Below, one piece after another: positions 35,496-46,443 of a stretch of DNA of 64,000 bases. Origin of the DNA: Prevotella intermedia ATCC 25611 = DSM 20706. Its GTDB lineage: Bacteria; Bacteroidota; Bacteroidia; Bacteroidales; Bacteroidaceae. Both the position numbers and the translations under genes were made by a program. Under the pieces are notes generated by a model that saw only the letters and a program-made list of their open reading frames with translations, ran no database searches and was not told the origin of the DNA. How positions within the stretch are numbered: position 1 is the first letter of the stretch; every line of letters starts with the position of its first letter. The stretch is from NCBI RefSeq assembly GCF_001953955.1, contig NZ_CP019300.1:1302001-1366000 (forward strand), read 5' to 3'.

Positions 35496-37463
35496 ATGCT
35501 GTCAATCGAAGGTTTAAAAGTTGAGTTTGGTGTAAAACCACTCTTCCATAATGTTTCTTTTGTGGTAAACGACCGCGACCGCATAGCGTTGGTGGGTAAG
35601 AATGGTGCAGGAAAATCTACAATGCTTAAAATTCTTTGTGGTTTACAACGCCCCACAGCAGGTGTTGTGGCTGTTCCGAACGATACTACCATTGGCTATT
35701 TGCCACAGGTAATGAAACTGTCGGACGATACTACGGTAAAGGAAGAAACACGCAAGGCATTTGCAGATGCTACCAAAATGAAAGAAAAACTGGAGCGTAT
35801 GCAGCAAGAAATGGCTGAACGTACCGATTATGAAAGCGAAAGCTATGCTGAATTGGTAGAGAAGTTTACGCAGGAACACGAACGCTTTATGCTGCTTGGC
35901 GGTGAGAACTATGAAGCAGAAATAGAGCGTACACTTGTCGGTTTAGGTTTCGAGCGTACCGACTTCGACCGTCCTACATCTGAATTTTCGGGTGGTTGGC
36001 GTATGCGTATCGAATTGGCTAAGATACTTTTACGCCGTCCCGATGTACTGTTACTTGACGAGCCTACCAACCATTTGGACATCGAGTCAATACAATGGTT
36101 GGAACAGTTTCTTGCTCAAAGTGCCAAAGCGGTGGTGTTGGTATCTCACGACCGTGCCTTCATAAATAATGTAACGAACCGTACATTGGAAATAACTTGC
36201 GGCAGGGTAGAGGATTACAAGGTGAAATACGACGAGTATCTTGTCTTGCGCAAAGAGCGTAGAGAGCAGCAACTGCGCGCATACGAAAACCAACAAAAGG
36301 AAATAGCCGATATAAAAGCCTTTGTAGACAGGTTTCGCTATCAGGCTACGAAAGCCGTTCAGGTGCAACAACGCATAAAGCAATTAGAGAAAATCGTTCC
36401 GATAGAAGTAGACGAGGTGGACAATTCGGCTATGCGCTTAAAGTTTCCACCGTGTTTGCGAAGTGGCGATTATCCCGTTATCTGCGACAATGTACGCAAG
36501 GAGTATCCGCCACGCCTTGTATTCGACAAGGTAGACATGACCATTAAGCGAGGCGAGAAAGTAGCTTTTGTAGGCAAGAATGGTGAAGGCAAGTCTACTC
36601 TTGTAAAGTGTATTATGGGCGAAATACCTTTCGATGGCAACTTAAAGATAGGGCACAACGTGCAGATTGGTTATTTTGCACAGAATCAAGCCCAGCTTTT
36701 AGACGAGAGCATAACTATTTTTGAAACCATCGACCAAGTAGCGAAAGGCGATATGCGCTTGAAGATAAACGACCTTTTAGGTGCGTTTATGTTTGGTGGC
36801 GAAACGTCTGAGAAGAAAGTCAAAGTGCTTTCGGGTGGCGAACGTTCGCGTTTGGCAATGATAAAACTGCTGCTGGAACCTGTTAATCTCTTAATTCTCG
36901 ACGAGCCTACCAACCACTTGGACATAACTTCAAAGGAGGTTTTGAAAGAAGCGATTAAGGCTTTCGATGGAACAGCCATTATCGTTTCGCACGACAGAGA
37001 GTTCCTTGATGGTTTGGTAAGCAAGGTGTATGAATTTGGCGGAGGCAAGGTGCGTGAGCATTTGGGTGGCATTTACGACTATTTGCGTGCCCACAATGCC
37101 GAAACAATACAAGAAAGTTTAAGCAAGGCAAGTACGAATACCGTTGCTTCCGTAGCAGAAAACGCTGCCAATGCGAAGCCAGAAACCACTGTTCAATCAA
37201 CATCGGGTGCAGCATCGTACGCCGAACACAAGGAACAACAAAAGAGAATAAGAAAGACGCAGCGTGCCGTAGAAGATTCGGAAAAGAAGATTGCCAAGAT
37301 GGAAGAGCGCAAAGCCGAACTCGACGAACTGCTGATGGCGGCAGAGAATGCATCGAATATGGAACTCGTTACTGAATACACCGATCTGCAACGCCATTTA
37401 GACAAGGAAAACGAACAATGGCTTGAACTTTCCGAAGCATTGGAGGCATTGCTGAATGAATAA
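35496..37463 (+). CDS. ABC-F family ATPase with two intact nucleotide-binding domains
   Basis: A 655-residue soluble ABC-F protein; the family acts on ribosomes (translation factors or antibiotic-resistance proteins). NBD1 has Walker A GKNGAGKST (34-42), signature SGGWR and Walker [13 protein letters not shown] charged linker follows. NBD2 has Walker A GKNGEGKST, signature SGGER and Walker B LILDEPTNHLD. A C-terminal coiled coil (KRIRKTQRAVEDSEKKIAKM) resembles the DNA/RNA-binding tail of Uup/YdiF types. Both ATP sites look complete, unlike the second ABC-F protein at 42860. The exact subfamily is not determined. Confidence 0.92.
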   Translation: MLSIEGLKVEFGVKPLFHNVSFVVNDRDRIALVGKNGAGKSTMLKILCGLQRPTAGVVAVPNDTTIGYLPQVMKLSDDTTVKEETRKAFADATKMKEKLERMQQEMAERTDYESESYAELVEKFTQEHERFMLLGGENYEAEIERTLVGLGFERTDFDRPTSEFSGGWRMRIELAKILLRRPDVLLLDEPTNHLDIESIQWLEQFLAQSAKAVVLVSHDRAFINNVTNRTLEITCGRVEDYKVKYDEYLVLRKERREQQLRAYENQQKEIADIKAFVDRFRYQATKAVQVQQRIKQLEKIVPIEVDEVDNSAMRLKFPPCLRSGDYPVICDNVRKEYPPRLVFDKVDMTIKRGEKVAFVGKNGEGKSTLVKCIMGEIPFDGNLKIGHNVQIGYFAQNQAQLLDESITIFETIDQVAKGDMRLKINDLLGAFMFGGETSEKKVKVLSGGERSRLAMIKLLLEPVNLLILDEPTNHLDITSKEVLKEAIKAFDGTAIIVSHDREFLDGLVSKVYEFGGGKVREHLGGIYDYLRAHNAETIQESLSKASTNTVASVAENAANAKPETTVQSTSGAASYAEHKEQQKRIRKTQRAVEDSEKKIAKMEERKAELDELLMAAENASNMELVTEYTDLQRHLDKENEQWLELSEALEALLNE

Positions 37464-37586
37464 ATTAGAGTAAACAAAATCAATAAATAATTCAACCAAC
37501 TTTGTTCGCTTATATGAAACTTTTAAAACGCATACAGGTTTAAAAAGAGAAGTATAACGAGAAGTTTAAAACTAAAAACTTTTAAA

Positions 37587-39620
37587 ATGAACATTAAAAC
37601 AATCTTACCGATGATGATGATTGCTGCTGTTCCACTGACGGGTTTTGCACAAAAACAAGCTGGAATCAAGGAAAGCAATCTCGACAGAACGGTTCGTCCT
37701 GCTGATGATTTCTATCAGTTTGCGACAGGTGGCTGGCAGAAAAACAATCCATTGCCAGCAGCTTATTCACGTTATGGTTCGTTCGACCAGTTGGGCGAGG
37801 ACAACAACAAGCGTATCAACACCATTCTAACAGGTTTGCTTAAGACGAAAGCAAAGGTTGGAAGCGTGGAACAAAAGCTGAGCGATTTCTACAAACTCGC
37901 TATGGACTCTGTGCGCCGAAACAAAGAAGGCGTTGCACCCGTAATGCCGTTGCTCAACGAAATGGAAGCTGCCAAGACGTTGGACGACCTTCGTGCCATT
38001 CAGCTGAAGTATGCAAGTCGCAGCTATGGTGTGCCCGTGAGCTACGGATTTGGTGCTGACGAGAAGAACGCAAAGATGAATATCCTGAATATCCGACAAA
38101 GCGGGCTCACGTTAGGACAGAAGGATTACTATCTTGACAACGACAAGTCTACCACCGAAATACGCAATGCGTTCAAACAGCACATTGTAAATATGTTCAA
38201 GCTTTTCGGCTTCTCGCAGGCTCAGGCAGAGATGAAGAGCAAAGCCATTATGCGTTACGAAACTGCCATTGCGTTGATTTCAAAGAGCAGAACCGAACTT
38301 CGCGATTCGAAAGCCAACTACAACAAGATGACTTTGGCAGATTTCAAGGCTAAATATCCTAATATCCGTTTGGAACAATTGGTAAATGCCGACGGTGTAA
38401 AGTCTGAATATATACAGGAAATGATAATTGGTCAGCCAACCTTCTTGGCAGGTGTAGACAAGCTTACAGAAACCGAAACAGCCGATGAGCTTCGTGCTCG
38501 TATGGAGTGGGAGGTAATGCTCGAAGCGGTAAATTATCTCAGCGACGATGTTCGTGCCGAATACTTCAACTTCTTCAGCAAGACAATGCGTGGCACAAAG
38601 CAAGATTACCCACGTTGGAAGCGTGCCACACAGCAGGTTGAAAGCCAGATGGGCGAAGCACTTGGCAGAATCTATTGCGAACGCTACTTCCCAGCGAGCA
38701 GCAAGCAACGTATGGAGGAACTCATCAAGAACCTTCAAGTAAGCTTGGCTGAACGCATCAAGGCACAAAGCTGGATGAGCGAGGAAACAAAGCAAGCAGC
38801 ACTCGAAAAGTTGTCTACTTTCTACGTTAAGGTGGGTTACCCTAACAAATGGCAAGATTTAAGCCGTCTTGGCATCGACCCGACAAAGTCATACTACGAG
38901 AACGTAATGAACTGCCGCAAGTTCTGGCACGAAGTGCATATTGAGGAAACGGCAGGTAAAGCGGTAGACAAAGACAAGTGGTATATGAACCCACAAACGG
39001 TAAATGCGTATTACAACCCTACGACCAACGAGATATGCTTCCCAGCTGGTATTCTTCAATACCCATTCTTCGACCCTAAGGCAGACGATGCCTTCAACTA
39101 CGGAGCTATCGGTGTTGTGATTGGACACGAGATGACACACGGCTTCGACGACAACGGCCGCAACTACGACAAGGACGGAAACATGAAAGATTGGTGGGCA
39201 AAGGGCGATGGCGACAAGTTCAAGGCACGCACAACACCATTCGGTCAGTTCTTTAGCAACATCAGCGTACTGCCCGACCTCAAGGCAAACGGAAACCTTA
39301 CAATGGGCGAAAACCTTGCCGACCATGGCGGTCTGATGGTTTCTTTCAACGCATTGAAGAATGCAATGAAAGGCAAGAAAGCACAAAACATCTACGGCTT
39401 CACACCCGAGCAACGCTTCTTCCTTGCCTATTCAGGCGTATGGGCGGCTAATATAACAGAGGCTGAAATCCGCAATCGCACCAAGAGCGACCCTCACTCG
39501 TTGGGAGAATGGCGCGTGAATGGTGCTTTGCCACACATCGATGCTTGGTACGACGCTTTCAACGTGCAGCCAAACGACAAACTTTACTTGCCAAAAGAGC
39601 AGCGTCTCGACCTTTGGTAA
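37587..39620 (+). CDS. M13 family metallopeptidase (neprilysin/PepO-like)
   Basis: A 677-residue exported zinc peptidase. A signal peptide (residues 4-21, ending GFAQ) directs it to the envelope. The N-terminal M13 domain starts after DRTVRPADDFYQFATGGW. The catalytic motif HEMTH is at 514-518 (His514, Glu515, His518), with the third ligand Glu575 in MGENLADHGG. The conserved NAYYNPTTNEICFPAGILQ substrate-binding region precedes it, and the chain ends RLDLW. It probably trims oligopeptides. Monocistronic, closed by the hairpin at 39682. Confidence 0.95.
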   Translation: MNIKTILPMMMIAAVPLTGFAQKQAGIKESNLDRTVRPADDFYQFATGGWQKNNPLPAAYSRYGSFDQLGEDNNKRINTILTGLLKTKAKVGSVEQKLSDFYKLAMDSVRRNKEGVAPVMPLLNEMEAAKTLDDLRAIQLKYASRSYGVPVSYGFGADEKNAKMNILNIRQSGLTLGQKDYYLDNDKSTTEIRNAFKQHIVNMFKLFGFSQAQAEMKSKAIMRYETAIALISKSRTELRDSKANYNKMTLADFKAKYPNIRLEQLVNADGVKSEYIQEMIIGQPTFLAGVDKLTETETADELRARMEWEVMLEAVNYLSDDVRAEYFNFFSKTMRGTKQDYPRWKRATQQVESQMGEALGRIYCERYFPASSKQRMEELIKNLQVSLAERIKAQSWMSEETKQAALEKLSTFYVKVGYPNKWQDLSRLGIDPTKSYYENVMNCRKFWHEVHIEETAGKAVDKDKWYMNPQTVNAYYNPTTNEICFPAGILQYPFFDPKADDAFNYGAIGVVIGHEMTHGFDDNGRNYDKDGNMKDWWAKGDGDKFKARTTPFGQFFSNISVLPDLKANGNLTMGENLADHGGLMVSFNALKNAMKGKKAQNIYGFTPEQRFFLAYSGVWAANITEAEIRNRTKSDPHSLGEWRVNGALPHIDAWYDAFNVQPNDKLYLPKEQRLDLW

Positions 39621-39681
39621 TTCGCAAATCCAAACATATTGCTTTCATTAAGCACTGACAAAGAAGCAATATTATTCCTAT

Positions 39682-39729
39682 AAGCCCTAATAAGAAAGCT
39701 TATTAACAAACACTTATTAGGGCTTTTTA
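39682..39729 (+). terminator. Terminator after the M13 peptidase gene
   Basis: A perfect 13-bp stem (aagccctaataag, 39682-39694, with 39713-39725), an 18-nt loop and a following T-run. Confidence 0.82.
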
Positions 39730-39771
39730 TTCAAAAAACATAGCACCACTTTAACTTTTTTATGTTATTAG

Positions 39772-39803
39772 TTTGTAGGATTCGGAAACTTTAACTATCT
39801 TTG
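39772..39803 (+). promoter_or_regulatory. Promoter of the small-peptide/fimbrillin-like operon
   Basis: TTTG (39772-39775) and TATCTTTG (39796-39803) spaced by 20 bp. The first good start codon is at 40101, so the leader would be about 290 nt. Confidence 0.78.
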
Positions 39804-39809
39804 CAGTCA

Positions 39810-40100
39810 AATTATAATTAATAGAATGTGAATGTATTAAGGAGACAGTATAAACCACTGAATTTTTCTCCATCTTTTAAAAAGATGTGTGTAAAACGAG
39901 AAAAATAGTACACGTCTCTATTTCTTTTATTATACATAATGTTATCACGCATACGAGCGCGAAGAACTACCGCAAATTACAAGATACAAGGTAATCCCAA
40001 TGGATTTCTTTGCAGATATTTTCGTGTTGTTTTGTTTCAATGCAAAAGAGAGAATAAACCAACCACTTACGTAATATTACACCCATAAATTCAAATTAAA
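39810..40100 (+). other. Long 5' leader (about 290 nt) without an obvious gene
   Basis: Region between the predicted transcription start and the small ORF at 40101. Only tiny open frames are seen, for example 24 codons from an ATG at about 40000. A short complementary pair (catcttttaaaaagatg, around 39872-39888) can form a hairpin. No known riboswitch class is recognised. Confidence 0.5.
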
Positions 40101-40277
40101 ATGAAAGAAATGCAATTAAACAGAAAGGCTTATCTTAAGCCGGAAGTCGAAGTAATCGGTGTCAATGTGGAAAACTTACTAACTACGGTTAGCGGTGATC
40201 ATGAACACATTGGACAGGGAGGCATCATAGAAACTGCCAAGCAAGGAGAGTTCGATGAAGAACAATTCGGAAACTAA
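40101..40277 (+). CDS. 58-residue small protein preceding a lipoprotein gene
   Basis: An ATG at 40101 preceded by A-rich sequence gives 58 residues. The N-terminal part is basic (MKEMQLNRKAYLKPEVEV), then VIGVNVENLLTTVSGDHEHI and an acidic, Gly-containing end (FDEEQFGN). The pattern K-P-x-V-x-V...E-x-L-L...SG is one I recall from many short Bacteroidales/Prevotella proteins of unknown role found next to surface-protein genes. It looks like a leader (helical, ending LLTTVSG) followed by a short tail, but no modification enzymes are nearby. The lipoprotein gene starts 18 bp after its stop, so both are cotranscribed. Confidence 0.65.
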   Translation: MKEMQLNRKAYLKPEVEVIGVNVENLLTTVSGDHEHIGQGGIIETAKQGEFDEEQFGN

Positions 40278-40295
40278 TTAATAACAAATAACAAA

Positions 40296-41885
40296 ATGGA
40301 AATGACAATGAAGACAGTCAAATTATTCTTCAAAACCACATGTCTGTTTACGGCAGCGATATTGACTGGTTGCACTGCCGATGTGGCACAAGAAGAGGAA
40401 AAAAACAAAGAACCGAACCCCGCGGCTACTAACATAACTTTCACAAGTGAAAATCCATCTACCCGAACCTCGATCACCCATTCTATTGGCAAAGGTGCGA
40501 CACCATTCTGGTCAACAGGAGACAGGATTTGGGTAAAAAATATTAGTAATCAATGGCAACAAAGTAGCGCGGGAACATTCAGCAGCGATATGTCTAATGG
40601 TGTATTCTCGTTTTCATCGGGTACATTCAAAGACAATTGTGAAGTTCATTACACTGGTGCTAATAGTACAGCAGGAGATAAGGTAACGATTGCCAATGAA
40701 CAAACGCAATCTACTCCCAATGACTTTAGTCATGCCGGAGCGTCAGGCGACTGTGGAGTAGGTAGAGCTAAGGGAAACGGGGAGAGATTCAAGTTTAAGC
40801 TTTCGCATAAGTCTTCTTACCTTTGTTTTTTGCCGACAACTTCCAATGAGTTGTTGGAGAAAAATGGCAAGCTGTTCAAGATAGAGGTAATATCTAGAGA
40901 TAATATTGCAGGCACATACAATTTCAGCAACGGTGTACTTTCCTATACACCTACGCGGATTAATAATAGTGATAAAATTATTACACTATTCATCAAGGGG
41001 GACGGATTTTCTATTGAAGGTTCAACCAATATTGAAAAAAATGGTTCCTATATCGTTATTGCACCGGGAGACCATGAACTGACAGTACGTTATTGGTTAC
41101 GCTATAAAGAAAATAGTTATAGTGAAGAAATAAAAGGAACTGTAACCAAGACTTTTAAGCTTAATTGCGAAGCTGGTAAAATCTACGATATCAAAGCCAA
41201 ATTAGACCCAACCGATTATTCAGATAAAAAATATTATATGTGGGATTGCGACAACGGACAACACTATTGGAAAGGATATGAGAATGAGCAACCCAAGACC
41301 ACCTATGCCCTCCCTGGAACACATTATCCTATGAGTGTTAAAGATCCGCGTTGGTATAATGAAAAAGCGTTCCCTGCCCCAGCATATCGCAGTTGCAAAG
41401 ACTGTCCGAACGTTAATGAAGCTTGGTGGTATATTCAACACGGCGACCCGCATTGGGATTCGGAAGAACTTTGGGTGATGTACAAACATTTATATACTGG
41501 CGGAATGTGGTTTAAGAAGAAAGACTATATCAGTCCGACTTTCAGTTCTACATCTGCTCCTAATGGAACAGATTATACCACACAAGCAATATCAGCTTCT
41601 TATGACAACACTAATGTGCCATTTGGTCGTCCCGATGATATAAAAAAATGTTTCTACCTCCCAGCTTTGGGTGGTTATGATAATGGTCGTTTCTATAACA
41701 TTGGAGAAGTCGGCAACTATTGGACTTGTACTCCTACTCCATTGAACAATTCGCCTGGCGTTGCTACCAGAGGTGCATATTATCTTTACTTCTATATAGA
41801 TGATAAAGATCCTAAAAAAGTTACTGCATCTATATACGGTGGTGAAAATCGTTATAAGGGATTTACTTGGTGGGAGAAAAAGTAA
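40296..41885 (+). CDS. Fimbrillin-like surface lipoprotein
   Basis: A 529-residue protein with a lipoprotein signal: hydrophobic residues about 9-24 end in LTGC, with Cys26 the lipidated residue; the frame could also start at the ATG at 40302 or 40308. NITFTSENPSTRTSI and KGATPFWSTGDRIWV are typical of Bacteroidetes fimbrillin-family proteins (TRT and W..GD.I motifs), which are exported lipoproteins, some of them pilus subunits. The C-terminal half is Tyr/Trp-rich (YNIGEVGNYWTCTP) and resembles fibrobacter-type paralogous domains. Preceded 18 bp upstream by the 58-residue gene. Confidence 0.78.
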   Translation: MEMTMKTVKLFFKTTCLFTAAILTGCTADVAQEEEKNKEPNPAATNITFTSENPSTRTSITHSIGKGATPFWSTGDRIWVKNISNQWQQSSAGTFSSDMSNGVFSFSSGTFKDNCEVHYTGANSTAGDKVTIANEQTQSTPNDFSHAGASGDCGVGRAKGNGERFKFKLSHKSSYLCFLPTTSNELLEKNGKLFKIEVISRDNIAGTYNFSNGVLSYTPTRINNSDKIITLFIKGDGFSIEGSTNIEKNGSYIVIAPGDHELTVRYWLRYKENSYSEEIKGTVTKTFKLNCEAGKIYDIKAKLDPTDYSDKKYYMWDCDNGQHYWKGYENEQPKTTYALPGTHYPMSVKDPRWYNEKAFPAPAYRSCKDCPNVNEAWWYIQHGDPHWDSEELWVMYKHLYTGGMWFKKKDYISPTFSSTSAPNGTDYTTQAISASYDNTNVPFGRPDDIKKCFYLPALGGYDNGRFYNIGEVGNYWTCTPTPLNNSPGVATRGAYYLYFYIDDKDPKKVTASIYGGENRYKGFTWWEKK

Positions 41886-41920
41886 AAAGACAAAAATATT
41901 TATCTAAATAAAAATAATAG

Positions 41921-41949
41921 CGGCAGATTTCCCAATTGGAAATCTGCCG
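41921..41949. terminator. Hairpin after the fimbrillin-like gene
   Basis: A perfect 12-bp stem (cggcagatttcc, 41921-41932, with 41938-41949) and 5-nt loop. The plus strand lacks a T-run, so it may be a processing or stability element rather than a classic terminator. Confidence 0.55.
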
Positions 41950-41973
41950 AATGAAAAATGAAAAAGCGTAACA

Positions 41974-42084
41974 GAATTTTCCTACGGTTGGAAGAAAATT
42001 TCTCTACGGTGAGAATTTTACGTGACTACGGTCGGAAATAAATTTTCCTCAAAGAAAAATTTTCTTCCGACCGCAGGAAAATTC
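41974..42084. repeat. Nested inverted repeat with CTACGGT/GGAA units
   Basis: The 28-bp left arm (41974-42001, starting gaattttcctacggttgg) matches the reverse complement of 42057-42084 except for two transitions. Inside are two further copies of ctacggt (42003 and 42026) and another aattttcct, so the structure can fold in alternative ways. It is the main content of the 350-bp gap between the lipoprotein and HU-like genes. Confidence 0.8.
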
Positions 42085-42238
42085 AAATACTATGAGAGTG
42101 CACAAAAAACAGATACTGTGAAAAGTGCCAAAGGCGACATGAAAACAAAAAACGACGGAAGAGCACGGAGCGGAAATGGTTCCTCGGAAAGCTCGGAAGT
42201 CGTGTAACATTTAATATAAATTCTTAAAACAAATTACT

Positions 42239-42661
42239 ATGAAGATCAAGCTTCAAAAGAAAAAGAATCCGCAGAAGCGGTCAGAGGAAAAGTATTATGC
42301 AAATCCTGTGAACTTAGGACGGAAAACACTACGCGACATTGCGCACGACATTGCCGGACGTTCGTCGCTGACGCGAGGCGACATCGAAAACGTGCTTTTA
42401 AACTTTATCGACTGTCTGCCCCACTATCTGCGCGACGGTTTCAGCGTGCAGTTGAGCGATTTCGGCACGATGCGCCTGACGCTCTCGAGCGAGGGTTCGC
42501 TGACGGAAAAAGCTTTCAAGACGGAGAGTATAACCCCCCGTGTAACCTTTACACCAGGCGTGGAACTGAAAGCTACACTCAGGGACAATTCGTATGAAAC
42601 GGTGAAGGAGAAAGACAAGAAAGAAAAAGAAGGTGGAGGCGAAACGCCAAGTCACCCATAG
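42239..42661 (+). CDS. HU-like DNA-binding protein
   Basis: A 140-residue protein. Residues about 28-125 fit an HU/IHF-type fold of the Bacteroidetes kind: helices GRKTLRDIAHDIAGRSSLTRG and DIENVLLNFIDCLPHYL, then strands (GFSVQLSDFGTMRLTL) and a TFTPGVELKATL segment typical of the domain. A basic N-terminus and a Lys/Glu-rich, Gly-rich tail flank it. The gene is visibly richer in G+C than its neighbours. It is probably a nucleoid protein paralogue rather than the main HU. Confidence 0.82.
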   Translation: MKIKLQKKKNPQKRSEEKYYANPVNLGRKTLRDIAHDIAGRSSLTRGDIENVLLNFIDCLPHYLRDGFSVQLSDFGTMRLTLSSEGSLTEKAFKTESITPRVTFTPGVELKATLRDNSYETVKEKDKKEKEGGGETPSHP

Positions 42662-42680
42662 AACTTTGCCACTTAACAAA

Positions 42681-42713
42681 GTCCCCGTTCCGTGAGGAGC
42701 GGGGGCATTTTTT
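42681..42713 (+). terminator. Rho-independent terminator after the HU-like gene
   Basis: A GC-rich 11-bp stem (42681-42691 with 42696-42706, two G-U pairs), loop gtga, followed by TTTTTT. Confidence 0.85.
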
Positions 42714-42793
42714 CGCATGACTGTCTGCTGTGTGTGCGTCGTCTGCCGTAGGGGCGTATTTCTTGTATTTAGCTGCTACTAAGAACCGTTGTT

Positions 42794-42825
42794 CTTGCAA
42801 GTATCACATTATTATTGTACCTTTG
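42794..42825 (+). promoter_or_regulatory. Promoter of the asymmetric ABC-F gene
   Basis: CTTG (42794-42797) and TACCTTTG (42818-42825) with 20 bp between them; the ATG is 34 bp downstream. Confidence 0.7.
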
Positions 42826-42844
42826 CGCCCAAATAAGAAAATAG

Positions 42845-44482
<1,638 letters not shown>

Positions 44483-44500
44483 ATTAGCAAGATAATAGTT

Positions 44501-44540
44501 CAAGGACTGCTGACGAATTGTATTTGTCGTGCAGTCCTTG
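44501..44540 (+). terminator. Hairpin between the ABC-F gene and grpE
   Basis: A perfect 10-bp stem (caaggactgc, 44501-44510, with 44531-44540) with a 20-nt loop; no T-run, so activity is uncertain. Confidence 0.5.
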
Positions 44541-44562
44541 CTATGTTGGCACACTATTTGTA

Positions 44563-44570
44563 TAGTTTTG
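44563..44570 (+). promoter_or_regulatory. Predicted -7 box for grpE-dnaJ
   Basis: TAGTTTTG fits TAnnTTTG, 21 bp before the preferred grpE start; the -33 box is unclear and no CIRCE inverted repeat is seen. Confidence 0.45.
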
Positions 44571-44591
44571 TTGAAAAAAGAATACATTATT

Positions 44592-45194
44592 ATGAGCAAA
44601 AAGAATAAGAAGATAGAAATAGAAGACGAAGAAACAAAGTTGCAGGACGAAGAAACCGTGCAAGAAGAAAATACTGCTTCAGAGGAAGAAATATTGTCAG
44701 AAGCTGATAACGAAGAAACTTCGGAAGCTGAAACCAATGAAGAAGACGAAGCAGAGCAGAAAGACGACAGCGCAGAAGCTGAAGAGTGGAAAGACAAGTA
44801 TATTCGTCTTTATGCTGAATTTGAGAACTATAAGAAGCGAACGCTGAAGGAAAAAGCAGAGCTTATACTTAATGGTGGCGAGAAAACCATTACAGCAATT
44901 CTTCCTATTCTCGACGATTTTGAACGCGCCATTACAGATAAGACAGAAGATGCAACAGCCATTAAAGAAGGTTTCGACCTTATTTTCAAGAAGTTCTTAA
45001 AGACTTTGGAAGGTATTGGCGTAAATAAGATTGAAACAGAAGATAAAGATTTCAATGTAGATTATCACGAAGCAATTGCAATGGTGCCAGGAATGGGCGA
45101 TGACAAGAAAGGCAAAATCATTGATTGTGTACAAACTGGCTATATGCTGAATGATAAAGTAATTCGCCACGCCAAGGTTGCAGTAGGACAATAA
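44592..45194 (+). CDS. grpE: GrpE, DnaK nucleotide-exchange factor
   Basis: A 200-residue GrpE. The preferred start is the ATG at 44592 (MSKKNKKIEIEDEE); the upstream GTG extension passes through the -7 box. An acidic, disordered N-terminus (about 65 residues) leads to the long dimerisation helix (WKDKYIRLYAEFENYKKRTLKEKAEL) and the C-terminal beta domain (DYHEAIAMVPGMGDDKKGKI ... VQTGYMLNDKVIRHAKVAV), which are family signatures. dnaJ follows 71 bp later. Confidence 0.96.
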   Translation: MSKKNKKIEIEDEETKLQDEETVQEENTASEEEILSEADNEETSEAETNEEDEAEQKDDSAEAEEWKDKYIRLYAEFENYKKRTLKEKAELILNGGEKTITAILPILDDFERAITDKTEDATAIKEGFDLIFKKFLKTLEGIGVNKIETEDKDFNVDYHEAIAMVPGMGDDKKGKIIDCVQTGYMLNDKVIRHAKVAVGQ

Positions 45195-45265
45195 TATATA
45201 AAGAAGTAAATAACCTTAGAGTTTTTAGAACTTCAGGAGTTTACAAAACTCACAACAATTAAGGA

Positions 45266-46423
45266 ATGGCAAAAAGAGATTACTACGAAGTCTTGGGCGT
45301 GGAAAAGAATGCTTCGGACGACGAAATAAAGAAGGCGTATAGAAAGCTCGCTATTAAATATCACCCAGACAGAAATCCTGACGATGCAAAAGCAGAGGAA
45401 AAGTTCAAGGAAGCTGCAGAAGCATACAGCATTTTGAGCGACCCACAGAAGCGACAGCAATACGACCAGTTCGGATTTGACGGACCAAGCTTTGGTGGTG
45501 GCAATCCATTTGGTGGCGGTGGCTTCTCAATGGACGATATATTCTCTATGTTTGGCGATGTCTTCGGTGGGCATGGCGGTAGTGGCTTTGGAGGTTTCGG
45601 CGGTGGAAGCCGTCAGGCTCCTAAATATAAAGGTGCCGATTTGCGCCTGAAAGTCAGACTTTCATTGCAGGAAGTAGCTACGGGGGTTACCAAGAAGTTC
45701 AAGGTACGCAAAGATGTAGCCTGCGAACATTGCCACGGAACGGGTGCCGAAGGCGGTAGTGGCACAGAAACGTGTCCTAATTGCCATGGTAGCGGTATGG
45801 AAATTCGTACCCAGCAGAGTATCTTCGGTATGGTGCAGACACAAACAACCTGCCACGTATGTGGTGGAGAAGGTACTGTTATAAAGAACAAATGTACACA
45901 TTGCCACGGCGACGGTGTAGTGAAAGGCGAGGAAGTTGTTGAAATCAACATTCCTGCAGGTGTTGCCGAAGGAATGGTCGTGAATGTTCCAAACAAGGGA
46001 AATGCAGGTAAACACAATGGCATAACAGGCAATATACAAGTTTATATCGAAGAAGAAGACAACGATACATTCATTCGTGATGGACAGAATGTTATCTACA
46101 ACTTGTTACTCGACTTCCCCACGGCTGTCTTGGGTGGTCAGGTTGAAATTCCAACAATAGATGGAAGTTCTGTGAAAATAAAGATAGAAGAAGGCACACA
46201 ACCTGGCAAAACGCTTCGTTTAAGAGGCAAAGGACTTCCTGCCGTGCAGGGCTATGGCAGAGGAATGGGCGACCTTATCGTACAAATAAGTGTTTATGTG
46301 CCAAAGACACTGTCAAAATCAGAACGCAATGCCATTGAAGAATTTAAGGAAAGCGACAACTTCAAGGGAGATAGCTATACGAAACGTTCCATTTTTGATA
46401 ACTTCAAGAAACTATTCAGCTAA
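45266..46423 (+). CDS. dnaJ: Chaperone DnaJ
   Basis: A 385-residue type I Hsp40. The J domain (1-70) has the HPD triad at 33-35 (KYHPDRNP). A Gly/Phe-rich segment follows (75-115), then four zinc motifs CxxCxGxG ([32 protein letters not shown]), and the C-terminal substrate-binding domains. It stimulates DnaK; grpE lies directly upstream. folC begins 20 bp after the stop. Confidence 0.97.
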   Translation: MAKRDYYEVLGVEKNASDDEIKKAYRKLAIKYHPDRNPDDAKAEEKFKEAAEAYSILSDPQKRQQYDQFGFDGPSFGGGNPFGGGGFSMDDIFSMFGDVFGGHGGSGFGGFGGGSRQAPKYKGADLRLKVRLSLQEVATGVTKKFKVRKDVACEHCHGTGAEGGSGTETCPNCHGSGMEIRTQQSIFGMVQTQTTCHVCGGEGTVIKNKCTHCHGDGVVKGEEVVEINIPAGVAEGMVVNVPNKGNAGKHNGITGNIQVYIEEEDNDTFIRDGQNVIYNLLLDFPTAVLGGQVEIPTIDGSSVKIKIEEGTQPGKTLRLRGKGLPAVQGYGRGMGDLIVQISVYVPKTLSKSERNAIEEFKESDNFKGDSYTKRSIFDNFKKLFS

Positions 46424-46443
46424 GTTGTAAAGACTGAAAAGTA

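Noticed and set aside
39810..40100. Known riboswitch in the long leader
   Set aside because: No recognisable aptamer core was found; only a short hairpin and tiny open frames are visible.
42022..42207. Coding gene of 61 codons in the inverted-repeat region
   Set aside because: It starts with GTG inside the nested inverted repeat, has no recognisable RBS and a low-complexity product.
44529..44591. Extended start of grpE
   Set aside because: The GTG extension crosses the hairpin and the -7 box; the ATG at 44592 gives a normal GrpE.
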